NCBI RefSeq assembly: GCF_020497125.1
Contig: NC_059081.1
Span: 65,988,768-66,052,767 of the forward strand
Reading direction: 5' to 3'
DNA length: 64,000 bases
From: Mauremys mutica
Lineage: Eukaryota; Chordata; Testudines; Geoemydidae
Part shown: positions 47,906 through 59,747 of the stretch, piece by piece
Layout of the letters: each line of letters opens with the position of its first letter
Numbering within the stretch: the stretch's first letter is position 1
Position numbers and translations under genes: made by a program
The notes under the pieces: generated by a model
Told to the model about the DNA's origin: nothing
The model's database searches: none
The model's input: only the letters and a program-made list of their open reading frames with translations

Positions 47906-48495
47906 GAAAAACCAGTTCCTTGCTCAGCTTTAATATCCACAGTACCCCCTCCCACACCCCCGACCAATGCAGGGAGTGTTATACATGGAATCCGAGTCAG
48001 CATTTTCCAGCTGGCTCTAGGACTGTAGCACTGCTTTCAGAGAAATGTTTACTGCCGCCTTCCCCTGCTGTTGGGTTGCTGAGATATGGCCGTCAGCCTA
48101 CAGCCCAAGGCCTTTCCTGATTTGCCTAAAGTAGAACCCAAACTTTGAGCCAACTACTGCTATGGGTCTTCTGTGACCCAACCACTGGGCTAATGCTGAA
48201 CAGGACATGACTGACTGTTAAATGTTTGAAAGGACTTTGGACTAGAACTGCTCAAAAACAAGTCAGGAAGTTTTTGTTTTTAACAGGTATTTGAAAATTG
48301 TCAACAAAAAATCACCAACTTTGATATTTCATCAACATTTGTAATTGCTAAAAATGTATGAACAGCTCTATAGTTAGTCAAAAATATTGGGGAGGGTGGG
48401 CAGGGAAATCGTTTGGCCCCAAACTCAATATAGTGGCCTGAATCTGAGCCCTCTGAAGTCATACATTAATTTGAAGTTCTTATGAACAACCTGGG
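47906..48495. other. Non-coding, no gene recognised
   Basis: The 66-codon ORF at 47920-48120 lacks domains. A weak AT foldback piece lies at 48250-48370. Confidence 0.4.
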
Positions 48496-48499
48496 TGCC

Positions 48500-48675
48500 T
48501 GTACTTATGAACAACCTGGGCTAGTCACCTAGTATCTCTGTGCCTCAGTTTCCCATTGGTAGAATGGGGCAATAGCTCTTGTCACAGGAGTTTTCTGAGG
48601 GGAAAAAAACATTAAGGTCGGTGAGGTGCTCAGATATTATGGTCACTGAGAGCATGTAAGTACCTAAAATAGATA
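48500..48675 (+). repeat. MIR-type SINE fragment
   Basis: CTAGTCACCTAGTATCTCTG, GTGCCTCAGTTTCCCATTGG and TAGAATGGGGCAATAG reproduce the MIR core, followed by a GAGGTGCTCAGATATTATGG tail. Only the core and tail remain. Confidence 0.75.
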
Positions 48676-48679
48676 AAAC

Positions 48680-50355
48680 AAGCACAGCTGTGGAGTTTAG
48701 AATGACACAAATGAGCTGCAATCTGCAGTGATGGGAATGCTAGGTAGTCAGAGTTGGGCAAATTATTTGCAGTGATTGGTATGTTCATTTTATTTAATTA
48801 TTTTTCCTATTCATGAATTACCCTGAGGACCATTTTATTGAGTTAATGCTACTAGCAAAACACATCTCAGGCTGCCAACTGCTTGTGAACTGTTAGCTCC
48901 GGGTGGGGCTACCATATTTTTGCTTTTGAAATGTGAGCTGTTACTCTGCCCTGAAACAGACAGTGAATGTTCCTGCAGAGCAAACACAGAAGGGTTATGA
49001 ACAAACTGAGCATAAATTCATTTAAAAATGGGAGCAAATGTTCATTCGTTCTCTTCAATATCCACCGAAATCTAAGCAGAACCCTGGGTATATATAGCAT
49101 TACGTGTCAGCTGAATGTCCCTCGTTAACATTTCACTTGCCCACTGCACTAAGACCACAGCCAGCTGTAAAGAACAGAGAAGGTGACAATTATTTTTGTT
49201 TAAATTCCTAGTGTAGGGGGAACAATCTTTATTTTTTCTCTAAAAGTTTTGGCAGAATTTTTAAGGTTTTCATCAAAAATCAATTTTTCTTTTCATTTTG
49301 GAAACAGAAGAGTTTCAAAGATGGAAATTTTCATATTAAAATCAAAGCAGCAAAAGTATTTCAACCAGTTTGTTCTTATGTTATGTTCTGCTATCTGTTC
49401 CTGCAAAACTACCTGGACTGTTCCCTGACAGACATCAACCTCAGTCCTCTTCCTAGTTGAACACCCTGGGTAGAGGGGAAGAGAGGGGATTTTCACCTGG
49501 GGAAGATAATCCAAACCCTTCTCAGGTGTTTCCCATCAGGCCAAACAGTTCCCCCACAAGCCACACACCAAAAGAGAAACTCCAAAGCAAACTGAATTCA
49601 AGAGCTCGTGATCCACTCTGAGGTCAGTGTGGGGATGACTGTTCATGCCACTCCCAGTTGCTGCACATCTGTGGACCTCAGCATAGCTGCCAGGAGACTA
49701 CCATGCTTCCAGTTTAATCCCTGCATGCCTTCAGTGAACATCGCTGTGTCTGCAAAAATGAAACCAATGGAGGAAGGTAGCCTCTTTGACAGAGGCCAGG
49801 CCATGTAGATTGCACACACACTCATTCAGGGACTCTCTCATCCCCTTGGAGTTCACACCAAAATCCTATTAATATTCCTAATGGTAGGAGAGAGAAACAC
49901 ACACCCAGCAAATGAGTGTGAGTATTTCCCTCCTTTTCCCCTACCCACTGTAATACATTTATATGCCCAAGAACATTAGAGTCTGGGTTCTCCTGAGGTA
50001 GAAAATGGGCTGCTCTTATTATGGATTGAGGACTGGTGCATGGTTGGCACAGCAGTAGCTACCAATGACATCGATGGAGGGAGAATGTCTGAATACCTAC
50101 ATGGGTCAGAATGTGTACTCAGACATTCCTGTTTTTATCCAGCCAAGCAGAGGTGCTTCTTTGGGAAAGAAAGCTGATCTCCCTAAAGTATTACTAATTC
50201 CCATGTGGTAGGTGTAGGAGGGAGATGAGAATTGACGGGAAAAAGGAGAGCCAGTGTACTTAATACACAAAGCTCCATACAAATACCGGTTAGCAACATA
50301 TTGCGAATGTTACTGGTTTTTCCCTTAATCCATTTCTTTTAAAGAAACAAAAAAG
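48680..50355. other. Non-coding, no gene recognised
   Basis: AT foldback words at 49240-49330. ORFs at 48909-49825 have no domain. Confidence 0.4.
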
Positions 50356-50358
50356 AGA

Positions 50359-50402
50359 CAGGTTTCAGAGTAGCAGCAATGTTAGTCTGTATCTGCAAAA
50401 AG
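50359..50402 (+). repeat. SINE/TIR-like repeat head (GGTTTCAGAGTAGCAGC)
   Basis: ACAGGTTTCAGAGTAGCAGC and AATGTTAGTCTGTATCTGCA are words I recognise from a very common reptile interspersed repeat. Only about 45 bp are present, followed by unrelated sequence, so the copy is truncated. Confidence 0.55.
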
Positions 50403-50404
50403 AT

Positions 50405-51780
50405 ACAGATAGGAATTTAAACTGTGTACTCTGTTATTATTGGAGATGGTTTGAGGAAGAAATGCTCAAATCCAGATTAGGATTAGGATGAATGTTGGCC
50501 ATACAGTTAGAGAAAGGTTGCTGAGCTCTCAACACTACAACAAGATGAGCCTAGCAAAATTGTGCTTCCAATGCCACCCCTGAAAGCCAAATCACCTGCC
50601 AATTCTACCTCTGCCCCCAAACAGCCCCCACCTGTATTTATAATCACTCCATCACCCTACACACTTGTAGCCCGGAATGCTACCTGCATCCTGCTTACAG
50701 CTTCACAATGATGTGGATTCAAGACAAGTCAAGAATGGAAGAGGAAAGCAGAGCCTCTCTCTGGATCCGAGTGTCTCCATGTCGGAGCTCATGGATAACT
50801 CGCTGGAGACCACCTGGCAAATCAGCTCCCTCCACCAGAAATAAGCCATTTTTTCATTGTTCATAGCCCTTTGATCTGGTAACTTCGAGCTTTGACAAAA
50901 CAAGGTATGCAACTGGTTGAAGACAGGATCCTTGAAACTAACAGGTTGTTTCATTGTCTTTCAGGTGTGTACTTGGGTGTTCTTATCTGGGAAGACATTC
51001 CCTCACCTTCATGTACAGATCCCACTGAATTTAGGCATTATAGGCAGATAATTAACATTCCACTAGCCCGATTATAAATTAGATCAATACCATCATACCA
51101 GATATTCTAATAACCCAAAGTACAATAACTTCCTCTCGCTGACTCAGTTACCTACAATGTTCATAAAATTGTTACATCTCAGTATTCATAACATTATTAC
51201 ATATCAGCTCCAAATCTGTCATAGAGAGTACTACTTCCTTTTAAGTTTTAGCAAATCTCATAATTCAAAGGATTTGAGTCTAAGCAAATGTGTAGTTTCA
51301 GGCACTAGATGTCACTGTTTCACTTAAACTTATTGAAATTTCCAATCAGAGTGAAAAGTCACAGGAAATTTTAGCATCTTCCAACCCCAAAGAAACAAGA
51401 ACAGACATGCAATATTAGGCAGGTCAGCCTCTCTCTCAGTAAGTTAAAAGTTTCCAAAAGTCAATAACAATGTTTATTATTTGCTTATGAAAGGAACATT
51501 GGGGGAAAAAGGTACCTAAGTGAACCAGATGTATGAAACCAAGAATTTCTAAAATTCCAAATCATACAATACCTACCAAAACTACCTACATTTTAAAAAT
51601 TATTATAGTTGTTAAAAACTGCTTATTAATAAACTTGCCCAGCCAGCCCTCTAGGGAAAAGGGAAAAGCTCCTGGTATAGAAGATCAATTTCCCAATATT
51701 TATGCCACATTTCATGTTTGTGTATCTTGCATAGTGCATCCCTGCTCCATATAGCCATCATTTTCCCTATAAATCAGAAA
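50405..51780. other. Non-coding, no gene recognised
   Basis: No repeat or gene feature can be supported. A CTCF-like but imperfect word is at 51303-51316. Confidence 0.4.
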
Positions 51781-51784
51781 TTGT

Positions 51785-52610
51785 AATAAGAACATAAGAA
51801 CAGCCATACTGGGTCAGACCAAAGGTCCATCTAGCTCAGTATCCTGTCTGCCGACAGTGGCCAATGCCAGGTGCCCCAGAAGGCGTGAATCTAACAGGTA
51901 ATTATCAAGTGATCTCTCTCCTGCCGTCCATCTCCACCCTCTGACAAACAGATGCTAGGGACACCATTCCTTACCCATCCTGGCTAATAGCCATTAATGG
52001 ACTTAACATCCATGAATTTATCCAGTTCTCTTTTAAACACTGTTATAGTCCTAGCCTTCATAACCTCCTCAGGTAAGGAGTTCCACAAGTTGACTGTGCG
52101 CTGCGTGAAGAAGAACTTCCTTTTATTTGTTTTAAACTTGCTGCCCATTAATTTCATTTGGTGACCCCTAGTTCTTGTATTATGAGAATAAGTAAATAAC
52201 TTTTCCTTATCTACTTTCTCCACACCACTCATGATTTTATATACCTCTATCATATCCCCCCTTAATCTCCTCTTTTCCAAACTGAAAAGTCCTAGCCTCT
52301 TTAATCTGTCCTCATATGGGACCTGTTCCAAACCCCTAATCATTTTAGTTGCCCTTCTCTGAACCTTTTCTAGTGCCAGTATATCTTTTTTGAGATGAGG
52401 AGACCACATCTGTACGCAGTATTCAAGATGTGGGTGTACCATTGATTTATATGAGGGCAATAATATATTCTCCGTCTTATTCTCTATTCCCTTTTTAATG
52501 ATTCCTAACATCCTGTTTACTTTTTTGACTATGTGCCTCTGCACACTGCGTGGACGTCTTCAGAGAACTATCCATGATGACGCCAAGATCTTTTTCCTGA
52601 TTCGTTAATA
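51785..52610 (-). pseudogene. CR1 LINE 3' half, antisense, ORF2 C-terminus open
   Basis: The minus strand from 52544 to 51984 encodes 186 residues of CR1 ORF2: [80 protein letters not shown] and the terminal [17 protein letters not shown]. The 3' UTR (51785-51983) ends with the reverse of a CCAGTATGGCTGTTCTTATG-type terminus, the subfamily also seen at 20.3 kb. 5' truncation is near 52610. The open frame suggests a fairly recent copy, younger than its relative at 19.7-20.3 kb. Confidence 0.95.
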
Positions 52611-54045
52611 ATATAATAAATAATGAGACCTTTGTGTGTTTAGCCCCGGTAAACTGTGACCATAAAAATCACACAATCCTATGGATAAAATGATTTTAGA
52701 GGTTTCTAAGGTGTATTCATTTTTTATTTCTCACTCAAAGGGCCTGTTGGTTCAACTCATGGTACAAATGGAGTCTGGATCTATAGAAAGTGGAAAAAAT
52801 AGTACCAACAATTCCACTGTAAACATTTGTAAAATATCATTTCTATAAAATGTGGCATTTAGGGCTCAATCCAGCAAGGTGCTGAGCAGTCTAGGCAAAA
52901 ATCCAGCAAAGCATGTGCTTAAAGTAAAGCATGTTCTTATGAGGTTTGCTGAATTAGGGCCTCAGATAGCACACTGAAGTCCTGATCCTGCAAACACTCA
53001 TGTACATGCCCTTTTCTGGATATTTGAAGATGGAGTCTGAGGGATATGCAGAAGTACTTTGAGGGTATTGTTTTCTATTTTCAATGATTTAGGTTGGTTA
53101 CAAATTATTATATTATTATTATTATTATTGCAAAACTTAAGCCCGATATGTGTGTCCTTTGGAATTAAAAAAAAAATTAATTAAAACACGTTTCTAAACA
53201 AACATACAAATGTGCAAGGGAAAGAGCAATTGTTATTTATTATTTGTTAAGTCCTTGCTTCAGCAAAGCAGAGAGTTAAGCACATGCATAAGTCTTTTAT
53301 TGAACAGAGATGGATTTAAGCACATATTTGATTAGCAAAGAATAATTCTGCTAAGTGGAAGGATACACTTCATCCACTCAAAAGCTTAAAAGAATAGAAT
53401 TAAGAAAGAAATGCCCAGGTTTATCTCCAGATTGCCTAGAATTCAGTCAATAATTCACTACAAGCCCATCAGGCTTTCTCTTCTAGCTCTGCCTGACACC
53501 AAAAATAATACTGTTATGCGCTGCGTGCAGCCTTTGTAAGGGTTGAGTGGAAACGTCTTCCAACTGATGTGGGAATGAATCCTCCATTTGAATCAGTTGT
53601 AAGAGACAGTTAAGGGACCATAACCTCAGTAATTTTCTTCAGTGCCTCTATCAAGGAAATCGTCCTCCAGCCAGATCTGGGGCCTTTAGGGCCCCTTTAT
53701 GTCATTCCAGCTATTTCAACCAGTGTAAGGGCTCAGGAGCAAGGGTGGGGGTCCCACCTTAAGTTCATAATTCTCAGGGGATAGGAATTTTATTTTCTTG
53801 GTGTTGTGTTGCATGACGGAGGACATAGATATTAGGGAACAGTAACTGAGCTACACTTATGAAATAACAAAACAGCCTCTCGTTCAGCAAGGTACTTAAG
53901 AACATGAGTTGTATAATTGACTTTACATTATGTAATGGTTGCACAAATTGTGTATAAGGATCATTGCACTCACTACTGAAATGCAGCCAATCTCTGGCTT
54001 GTAAAGCATCAGCACAACGGGTTAAGACAGCAAGTGATGAATGTC
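52611..54045. other. Non-coding with two foldback copies and a (TTA)n run
   Basis: Foldback copies lie at about 52860-52990 and 53245-53330. A (TTA)n microsatellite occupies about 53106-53129. No gene supported. Confidence 0.5.
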
Positions 54046-54049
54046 ATAG

Positions 54050-54215
54050 CCAATGATAGTACGGGGGGAGGAGTTACATTGGGGAGGGGTTACATGGGCA
54101 GAAGGTCATCACCCAAATGGAAATTTGGGGTTAATATTACTACTGTAAAAAACTGTTATGGAATCTTTAATATCCATAAATCATCAGGTCCTCAATTATA
54201 TGTCTCATCCAAAAT
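54050..54215 (-). repeat. Ancient interspersed repeat, family unnamed (antisense)
   Basis: Read on the minus strand, TTTTGGATGAGACATATAAT, TGAGGACCTGATGATTTATG and ATATTAAAGATTCCATAACA follow the order of the vertebrate repeat also found in plus orientation at 17.77 kb. Confidence 0.5.
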
Positions 54216-54222
54216 ATGACCC

Positions 54223-54760
54223 TGTGACAGAATACACCCGTGTTCACACTGTATACACAGTTCTAATCATACTTGTGCAAGCTATGCCTTGTGTGGTATC
54301 ATTTACGAACTCATAACGTGTTGTTCAATATCATCATGGCAAAATGCATATAGCTCCATTACATGTAAAATTGTAAACATAAGCTGAAATCATGACTGAA
54401 GTATGTTTGCCAGATAAAGCTGGGGCCTGGCTAAACCAGTTCCTCAGAGACAAAGGACAAGGTGATACCTCAGCCAGGCTGATGGACAATTACCTGCTAA
54501 GAGACCATCTTTGGCAAGGACAAAAAAATCTACATCTTAGCGAAGAAACAGCGTGGAATTTCCTTCCTTCCTTCCACATAGACACTTTGTTTCCTGGGTC
54601 TGAGCTGGAAATGTTTTTCAAGAGGGGACTGAAACTATAAAAAGGAGGGACAAACATCCCAAGGGACCCCTCTCTCTCTATTCCTGCTAACCTCTCCAGT
54701 CCTTTGCATTGGCTATTTAGACTATCATTTATTTGAGACAGCAGGTAATACAATGGGTCA
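54223..54760 (+). repeat. LTR-like unit with TATA box
   Basis: The segment begins TGTGACAGAATACACC and contains a clear TATA box, TATAAAAAGG, at 54636-54645, followed by a CT-rich start-like region (CCCCTCTCTCTCTATTCC at about 54666-54683). This is the layout of a U3-R promoter. No second LTR, primer-binding site or coding domain is visible nearby, so at most it is a solo LTR; a host promoter or chance cannot be excluded. The right boundary is unknown. Confidence 0.3.
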
Positions 54761-54764
54761 TTGA

Positions 54765-56640
54765 TCCCAGTTGGGACTACTATTGTAATACATACAACAC
54801 AGGGATCCTTATACTTAATTTGTTTGAAACAAATATAGATGCAAGAAAGTAACTGAAAATGCCCTTATGTTTTTACAGTGTCTAGTGGAATAGTCTTTAT
54901 TTCTCTTCCCTTTGTTAATATCTTTATGTTGCATTTCACCCCCACCACAAGCCTTGACCCAGAAAATTTGATCACTGTTCACTGGTTACTGTGGCGAAAT
55001 AAATAAAACAATTCACAAGGCTGTATATATAGTAAGCTAAACGTTTTTTTTTAAATATGTATCACTAACAGTACTAAAAGGCTGGATAAGGACCATGGGG
55101 AAAGGTACTATAGCCCATTTGCTGTAGAAAAGTCAATATTAACAATGTTATGTCACTCCTCAGAAGACAAGTATTGCAAAGGTCATATAAATTCGCAGCT
55201 AATGCAGAAAATTGTAAAACTTTCCTGAAAGGACAAGGGTTATGCTCAAATTTGAAATGAAATCGAAGACAAAAGTTGCTAGAAGAACATGTCAAGGGTC
55301 TTTTCACTTTAGATGTCATTGGTAATGAGACAACCAAATAATCTGCTATATCTAAGTAATCACGATGGCTTATTTTTAGACAAAGATTAACAAAGAATCC
55401 AAAGAAATCCAATTTTCTGGTCTACTTCCTAAAAAGAAGTCGCATAGTGAACATCTAATGATCAATTTATTGCATTATTGTTCTTCCTAGCCATGTGAGT
55501 CTAGACCTAGAGTCAGTGCAGGTTGAATGTGTCAAGGAGATAAAATGTAAAGGTTACATTACAAAAGTAAATGTTACATTATACTATAACACATTTGAAA
55601 GAGATAGTGTCATCTATTGCTCGTGTGTCTGGTGGCAGCTTTCTTTTTACCAAAGGAAAGCATATGCTTAGCAGTAAATTGAATGACCTGGGGACAGAAT
55701 AAGTGAGGGAAATAAATGAAACAATAATAGTTTCACTTTTTCTGTGGCATATGGCTTTTGATTAAAAATTTGTAACATTCTTCTGGGAAATTAATGGATA
55801 TGTTGCCTAACAATATTGTGAGGTTCAAAGTAGCCATCCATTTCCCAGTCAGACAGCAGGTGTCTTTCCAATTAGCAGGGTTCTCAGAAAGAAAAGTTTC
55901 TAACAAAATAATGTAGACAAAACCCCACCATTAACACAGATAATCTGGAAGAAAATAATAGCTATGACAACAGCATAAAGAAATTTGGCTTATGGATTTG
56001 CTGACAGCTGTAAAATCAACATAATCAATTACCATAAATCAACTTTATACTGTAGGACACAATATCCCCACTTCAATGGGTTTGATCAGACATATGCTTT
56101 TGTTACGCATGCACACCCATACACACAAATCAGCTCACTGAAAGAATCACAGATCAGGTACTGCAAGAATTCAACATGTCATGGGATTGGCACTATCAGA
56201 ACTAAATTGTCATTTGTGTTTCATTAAAGTCAAAACTCTCATTGACTTTTCAAAAGTGGAAGATCGGGATCCACACATGCAGTATTGCAGACGGGAAATG
56301 CATTGGCCTTTTCTTTATGGACAGTCTCAGATACATGGAGAAAATGATTTGTAAGGCTCTCCTAGAGATCTAGGCTAGGTTTTGTAGATTTTACTAATGT
56401 ACAGTGAGGTGCAGATCTAACCACAGTTTTATCAAAAATATATAATAGTTTCAAAGTAGGTGACATACTGCATGATACTCACTTGTCACAGGACTTCATT
56501 TCTGATAAAGATTAGATGTCACCTTGGTGAAAGAAATAAAAAATGCCTGCAATATGACTGTCTAAGGGGTTTACTAATGAAAAAAAATTCATGAGTGACC
56601 AGTGAAGTGGATACTGTTGGAAAAAATTCATGAATGCAAA
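54765..56640. other. Non-coding, AT-rich, no gene recognised
   Basis: ORFs of 80-112 codons (55074-55412 minus, 55985-56227 plus) have no domain, signal or splice support. Confidence 0.4.
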
Positions 56641-56835
56641 AGAAGCATTAGGAAACACTGGGCTCACTCCTTAGAAAATATAAGTCAGTGAAGCTCCATT
56701 CACCTCTGTAAAGCTGTGCTGATTTACACCATCTGAGGATCAACCTCAATGGCTTAGTCTCTCCTTTGAAGGATTGCCCAAAGTCCATTAAAAGTTTCCA
56801 ATAGGTAGAAATCATTTGGGTTCTTCTCTTGCTCC

Positions 56836-57024
56836 CAGTGTTTTTTGGAGGGTTTTTGGTATTGCTGGCCACCCTTCCCACAGCCCCCATTGGCCTGAAG
56901 CAGCAAACCACAACCAGTGGGAGCTGTGATCGGCCGAACCTGTGGACGCGGTAGGTAAACAAATCAGCCTGGACCGCCAGGGGCTTTCCCTGAACAAGCG
57001 GCAGCCCGACTTGGAGAAGCACTG
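56836..57024. mobile_element. hAT-type transposon fragment (right end)
   Basis: The right end ACTTGGAGAAGCACTG, preceded by CCAGGGGCTTTCCCTGAACA and GGACGCGGTAGGTAAACAAA, is the pattern of a GC-rich reptile hAT family. The left boundary word CAGTGTTTTTTGGAGG may be a decayed left end, but its flanking 8-mer does not match the right one, so the left side is probably deleted. A mirrored pair (CCCCCATTGGCC / CCAGTGGGAGC) lies inside. Confidence 0.5.
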
Positions 57025-57033
57025 CTCTAAGAG

Positions 57034-57120
57034 TCTCATTACGTATTTAGACAAGGAATTCCACAATTTAGATACCCCAACAGAGAAGAAAAATTTCCTG
57101 AGAACTCTTCTAGTAAATTG
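57034..57120 (-). repeat. CR1-type fragment, antisense, short
   Basis: GGAATTCCACAATTTAGATA, CCCCAACAGAGAAGAAAAAT and TTCCTGAGAACTCTTCTAGT follow the reversed NLWNSL/FFTQR region of CR1 ORF2. The hAT piece lies directly against it. Confidence 0.45.
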
Positions 57121-57124
57121 CATT

Positions 57125-58595
57125 ATTTACTGTGGGTTTTTTTATTTTGTATTTTTATATTGTGTTGTTTACTTCTACTTCACTTCCATACACAATTAGT
57201 TCAGAGAATTTGTCTAATATTTATTTCGGTCATGATGTCATCGTTACCAAGAGGGCTGCTGAAAATGAAGATTATTTTTCTATTTTTAAAACTTTGTCTT
57301 TGTCTATATATGCAAATATAAAGCTTTCGTGTTTATTTATTCAATGTCCTTCCTGTGGAAAAATAAATTCATTTTTAATGGTATGGGGCCTCTTACACTT
57401 GACGTAGTTTAGGGCCTCAGAACGTCATAATCCGGCCCTGGTGGAAGTGCAATGACCCCCAGCTCCATTTTCTGAGCAATCATTTTTTTAACTGGGTTTA
57501 TCAATGTCCATACTCACTTGGATCCTCAGTAAATGGTTTTTCCCCCCCCCCTTATCACATTTGTTTAAATGTGCTTGTTTGTTACATTGTAAATTCGATG
57601 TGTTCATTATTTATTTTGAATTGTTAGTAATTTTACTCTGGGTTTTATATAAAAAACAAATGCTCGTTATGCAGCTGGTCCAAAGAGAAATTATCTGTGT
57701 TGATAACTTTCCATTTGCTGCTTTCCTTTTTTGCAAAGTCACTTTAAAGGTTTTTTAAAAATGTTTGCAAAATATGTCATGCTGCTCAAATTCCTAATAA
57801 AATATTAACAGAAAGAACTGCACAATAAGGGTTGACTTGCTCTTATTCTGGTCTTCTTGAAGAGTTTCAGGGGACCAATTCAAAGTTAGCTGCAGAGAAT
57901 CAAACATATCCATTTGCATTACGCATGCATGTCTCCGATGTATGCACACAAATCAGGTTTTTGTCTGCACACATGCCGATTTGGGGTAATTTTGCAGTAA
58001 TAGTACATTGAGTATTACAAATATAGACAAGATACATATAAATATATGTATGCAACTACCTTTGAAAATCTGGAGTTATTTTATAGTTAATTCACTACTA
58101 CTTTGCTATAACCAGAATATAGGACATTTTGTTCTAAGTGTAAGAGGAGGAAGAAAACAATAGTCTTTTGCTTCTATCTTTTGCCTTCTCTATTTAGACT
58201 GTAAACTCTTTTGGCGAAGGGACTGTCTCTTTATATGTGTATATACAGCACAAATACAATAGGGTTTGATTTCCTTTCAGGCCTCTAGATGCTACTGTAA
58301 TACAAATAAACTCTTAATATCATTACTTTTGATCTTGTACCATGTGTGGAATTCCCGTAATTGGTAATGGACATTTGATGCAAAGATCAAGGACAGAATA
58401 TGTTACATATTTAAGATCTGTGCAAACAATTCCCAGTTTATTTGCTAAACTTAACTCTGCCCCATTTGCAAATTTTTCCAGGCACATGCTATGGATTTCA
58501 CAAATTTGCTTGCTACTTGAAATTGTTGAAGAGATGTTTTGTCTGAACACATTTCAGTTTAATGGATTGCTCACATGGATTACTGTAAGTATTCC
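57125..58595. other. AT-rich non-coding stretch
   Basis: T-rich frames on the plus strand (57118-57758) give hydrophobic-looking ORFs by composition alone. No gene is supported. The piece at about 57370-57440 (ending AATCCGGCCCTGG) may be the end of another transposon. Confidence 0.45.
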
Positions 58596-58601
58596 TTTTA
58601 T

Positions 58602-58779
58602 AGAATGTCAGGGTTGGAAGGGACCTCAGGAGGTCATCTAGTCCAACCACCTGCTCAAAGCAGGCCCAATCCCCAGATCTGTTTTTGCCCCAGATCCCTA
58701 AATGGCCCCCTTAGAGATTGAACTCACAACCCTGGGTTTAGCAGGCCAATGCTCAAACCACTGAGCTATCCCTCCCCCT
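58602..58779 (-). mobile_element. tRNA-derived SINE with CR1 3' tail (tortoise Pol III SINE type)
   Basis: On the minus strand the element starts GGGGGAGGGATAGCTCAGTG. It has an A box (TAGCTCAGTGG, rc of 58758-58768) and a B box region (GAGTTCAATCT, at about 58723-58713), the internal RNA polymerase III promoter of a tRNA. After a unique middle (ATCTGGGGCAAAAACAG) it ends with about 60 bp, TGCTTTGAGCAGGTGGTTGG ... CCTTCCAACCCTGACATTCT, matching the 3' end of the CR1 copy at 43479-43540 almost base for base. Sharing a LINE tail lets the SINE use the CR1 reverse transcriptase. This structure is known from turtles. Confidence 0.9.
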
Positions 58780-59415
58780 ATTTGAGTATATACACTTGGA
58801 CATGTTGGCTGCATCAAAAGGCATTGCTTCTATTTCCCGTGTGGATAATCTAACCTGTATCAACTGCTTCCATTGGAAAGGAGTTCCACATGCCCATAAA
58901 ATAAAATCACATTTCAGGATTAAATACAGTTTGGCTAAGACCAAAATTCTGTTTTCCATTTGCATGAACAAATCTTCAATCACACGGGTCATCATGAAAA
59001 AGGGGCCAAGAGTGTGACTCATGATTTTGCTATGGAAACAGCAGCCTTTAGTCCCTTTTGGTGTCCTGGGGCTGATAAAATCTCTTCAAAGTCTTCCTGG
59101 AGCCACATGTCAGAGTCTACATAGCAAAGGCAAATGCTTTCCTGGGCAATCCCAACTGAACTCTATCAACTATGACAGGCTATAATGTGAGCCTCGGTTA
59201 ATTTCCTATAGAACGGAATGGATAATTTCATGGCTCATTAAACTGATAATTTCATTCTGCATTGCTCGACTTGTGTGGTGGTGTTTTCTCTCCACTCAGC
59301 TTCCTACAGTCGCAGCCTGATTACTGTAAAGTTGTATAAATTAAACAGGAACATTCTCCTCATCAAGCTACTGACTAAGGAATGCCAACTTCTGTTTCTT
59401 CAAATGCCATAAGGA
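58780..59415. other. Non-coding, no gene recognised
   Basis: Overlapping small ORFs on both strands at 58753-59022 have no domain. Confidence 0.4.
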
Positions 59416-59747
59416 GCCCAACTTATCTAAAAGCTTCCAGAAAGTACTGCACTGCCCTGCAGTTGCAATACTGTGAGCCTGCATGGGATATTTTCCATAA
59501 GGCTTCCTGCTAGGTTTCAATTGTTTGATGAGTGACAAACTTCCCCAGTTGAATAACTCCATAAAAGACAATATGGGCTCACACCTTCATGATGATTTAG
59601 AGCCAAACAGACCCTATCTTTCAGCCTTTGCTAATTATAGTAATGCCATGTAGCCTGGTAAAGCAAAGTCCTTGTGCTACCATAACATGGATGTCTGTCC
59701 ACAGTTGCACCTTCTCAAAAAGCAGCTGGAAAAGCTGCATGTGTTGT
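59416..59747 (+). repeat. Direct repeat, copy A1 (source)
   Basis: This 332-bp stretch recurs at 62074-62414 in the same orientation at roughly 98% identity (about seven substitutions and one 9-bp indel by eye). It contains no known transposon ends, so it is a local duplication and not two insertions of one family. Confidence 0.9.

Noticed and set aside
54223..54760. Complete endogenous retrovirus
   Set aside because: No paired LTR and no gag, pol or env similarity in flanking frames; at most a solo LTR-like unit.
57118..57758. Hydrophobic small ORFs resembling membrane proteins
   Set aside because: T-rich DNA automatically yields Phe, Leu and Ile codons; there is no start context or conservation clue.
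58702..58779. A functional tRNA gene (minus strand)
   Set aside because: A and B boxes are present, but the anticodon stem does not pair properly and the sequence continues into a SINE body with a LINE tail.
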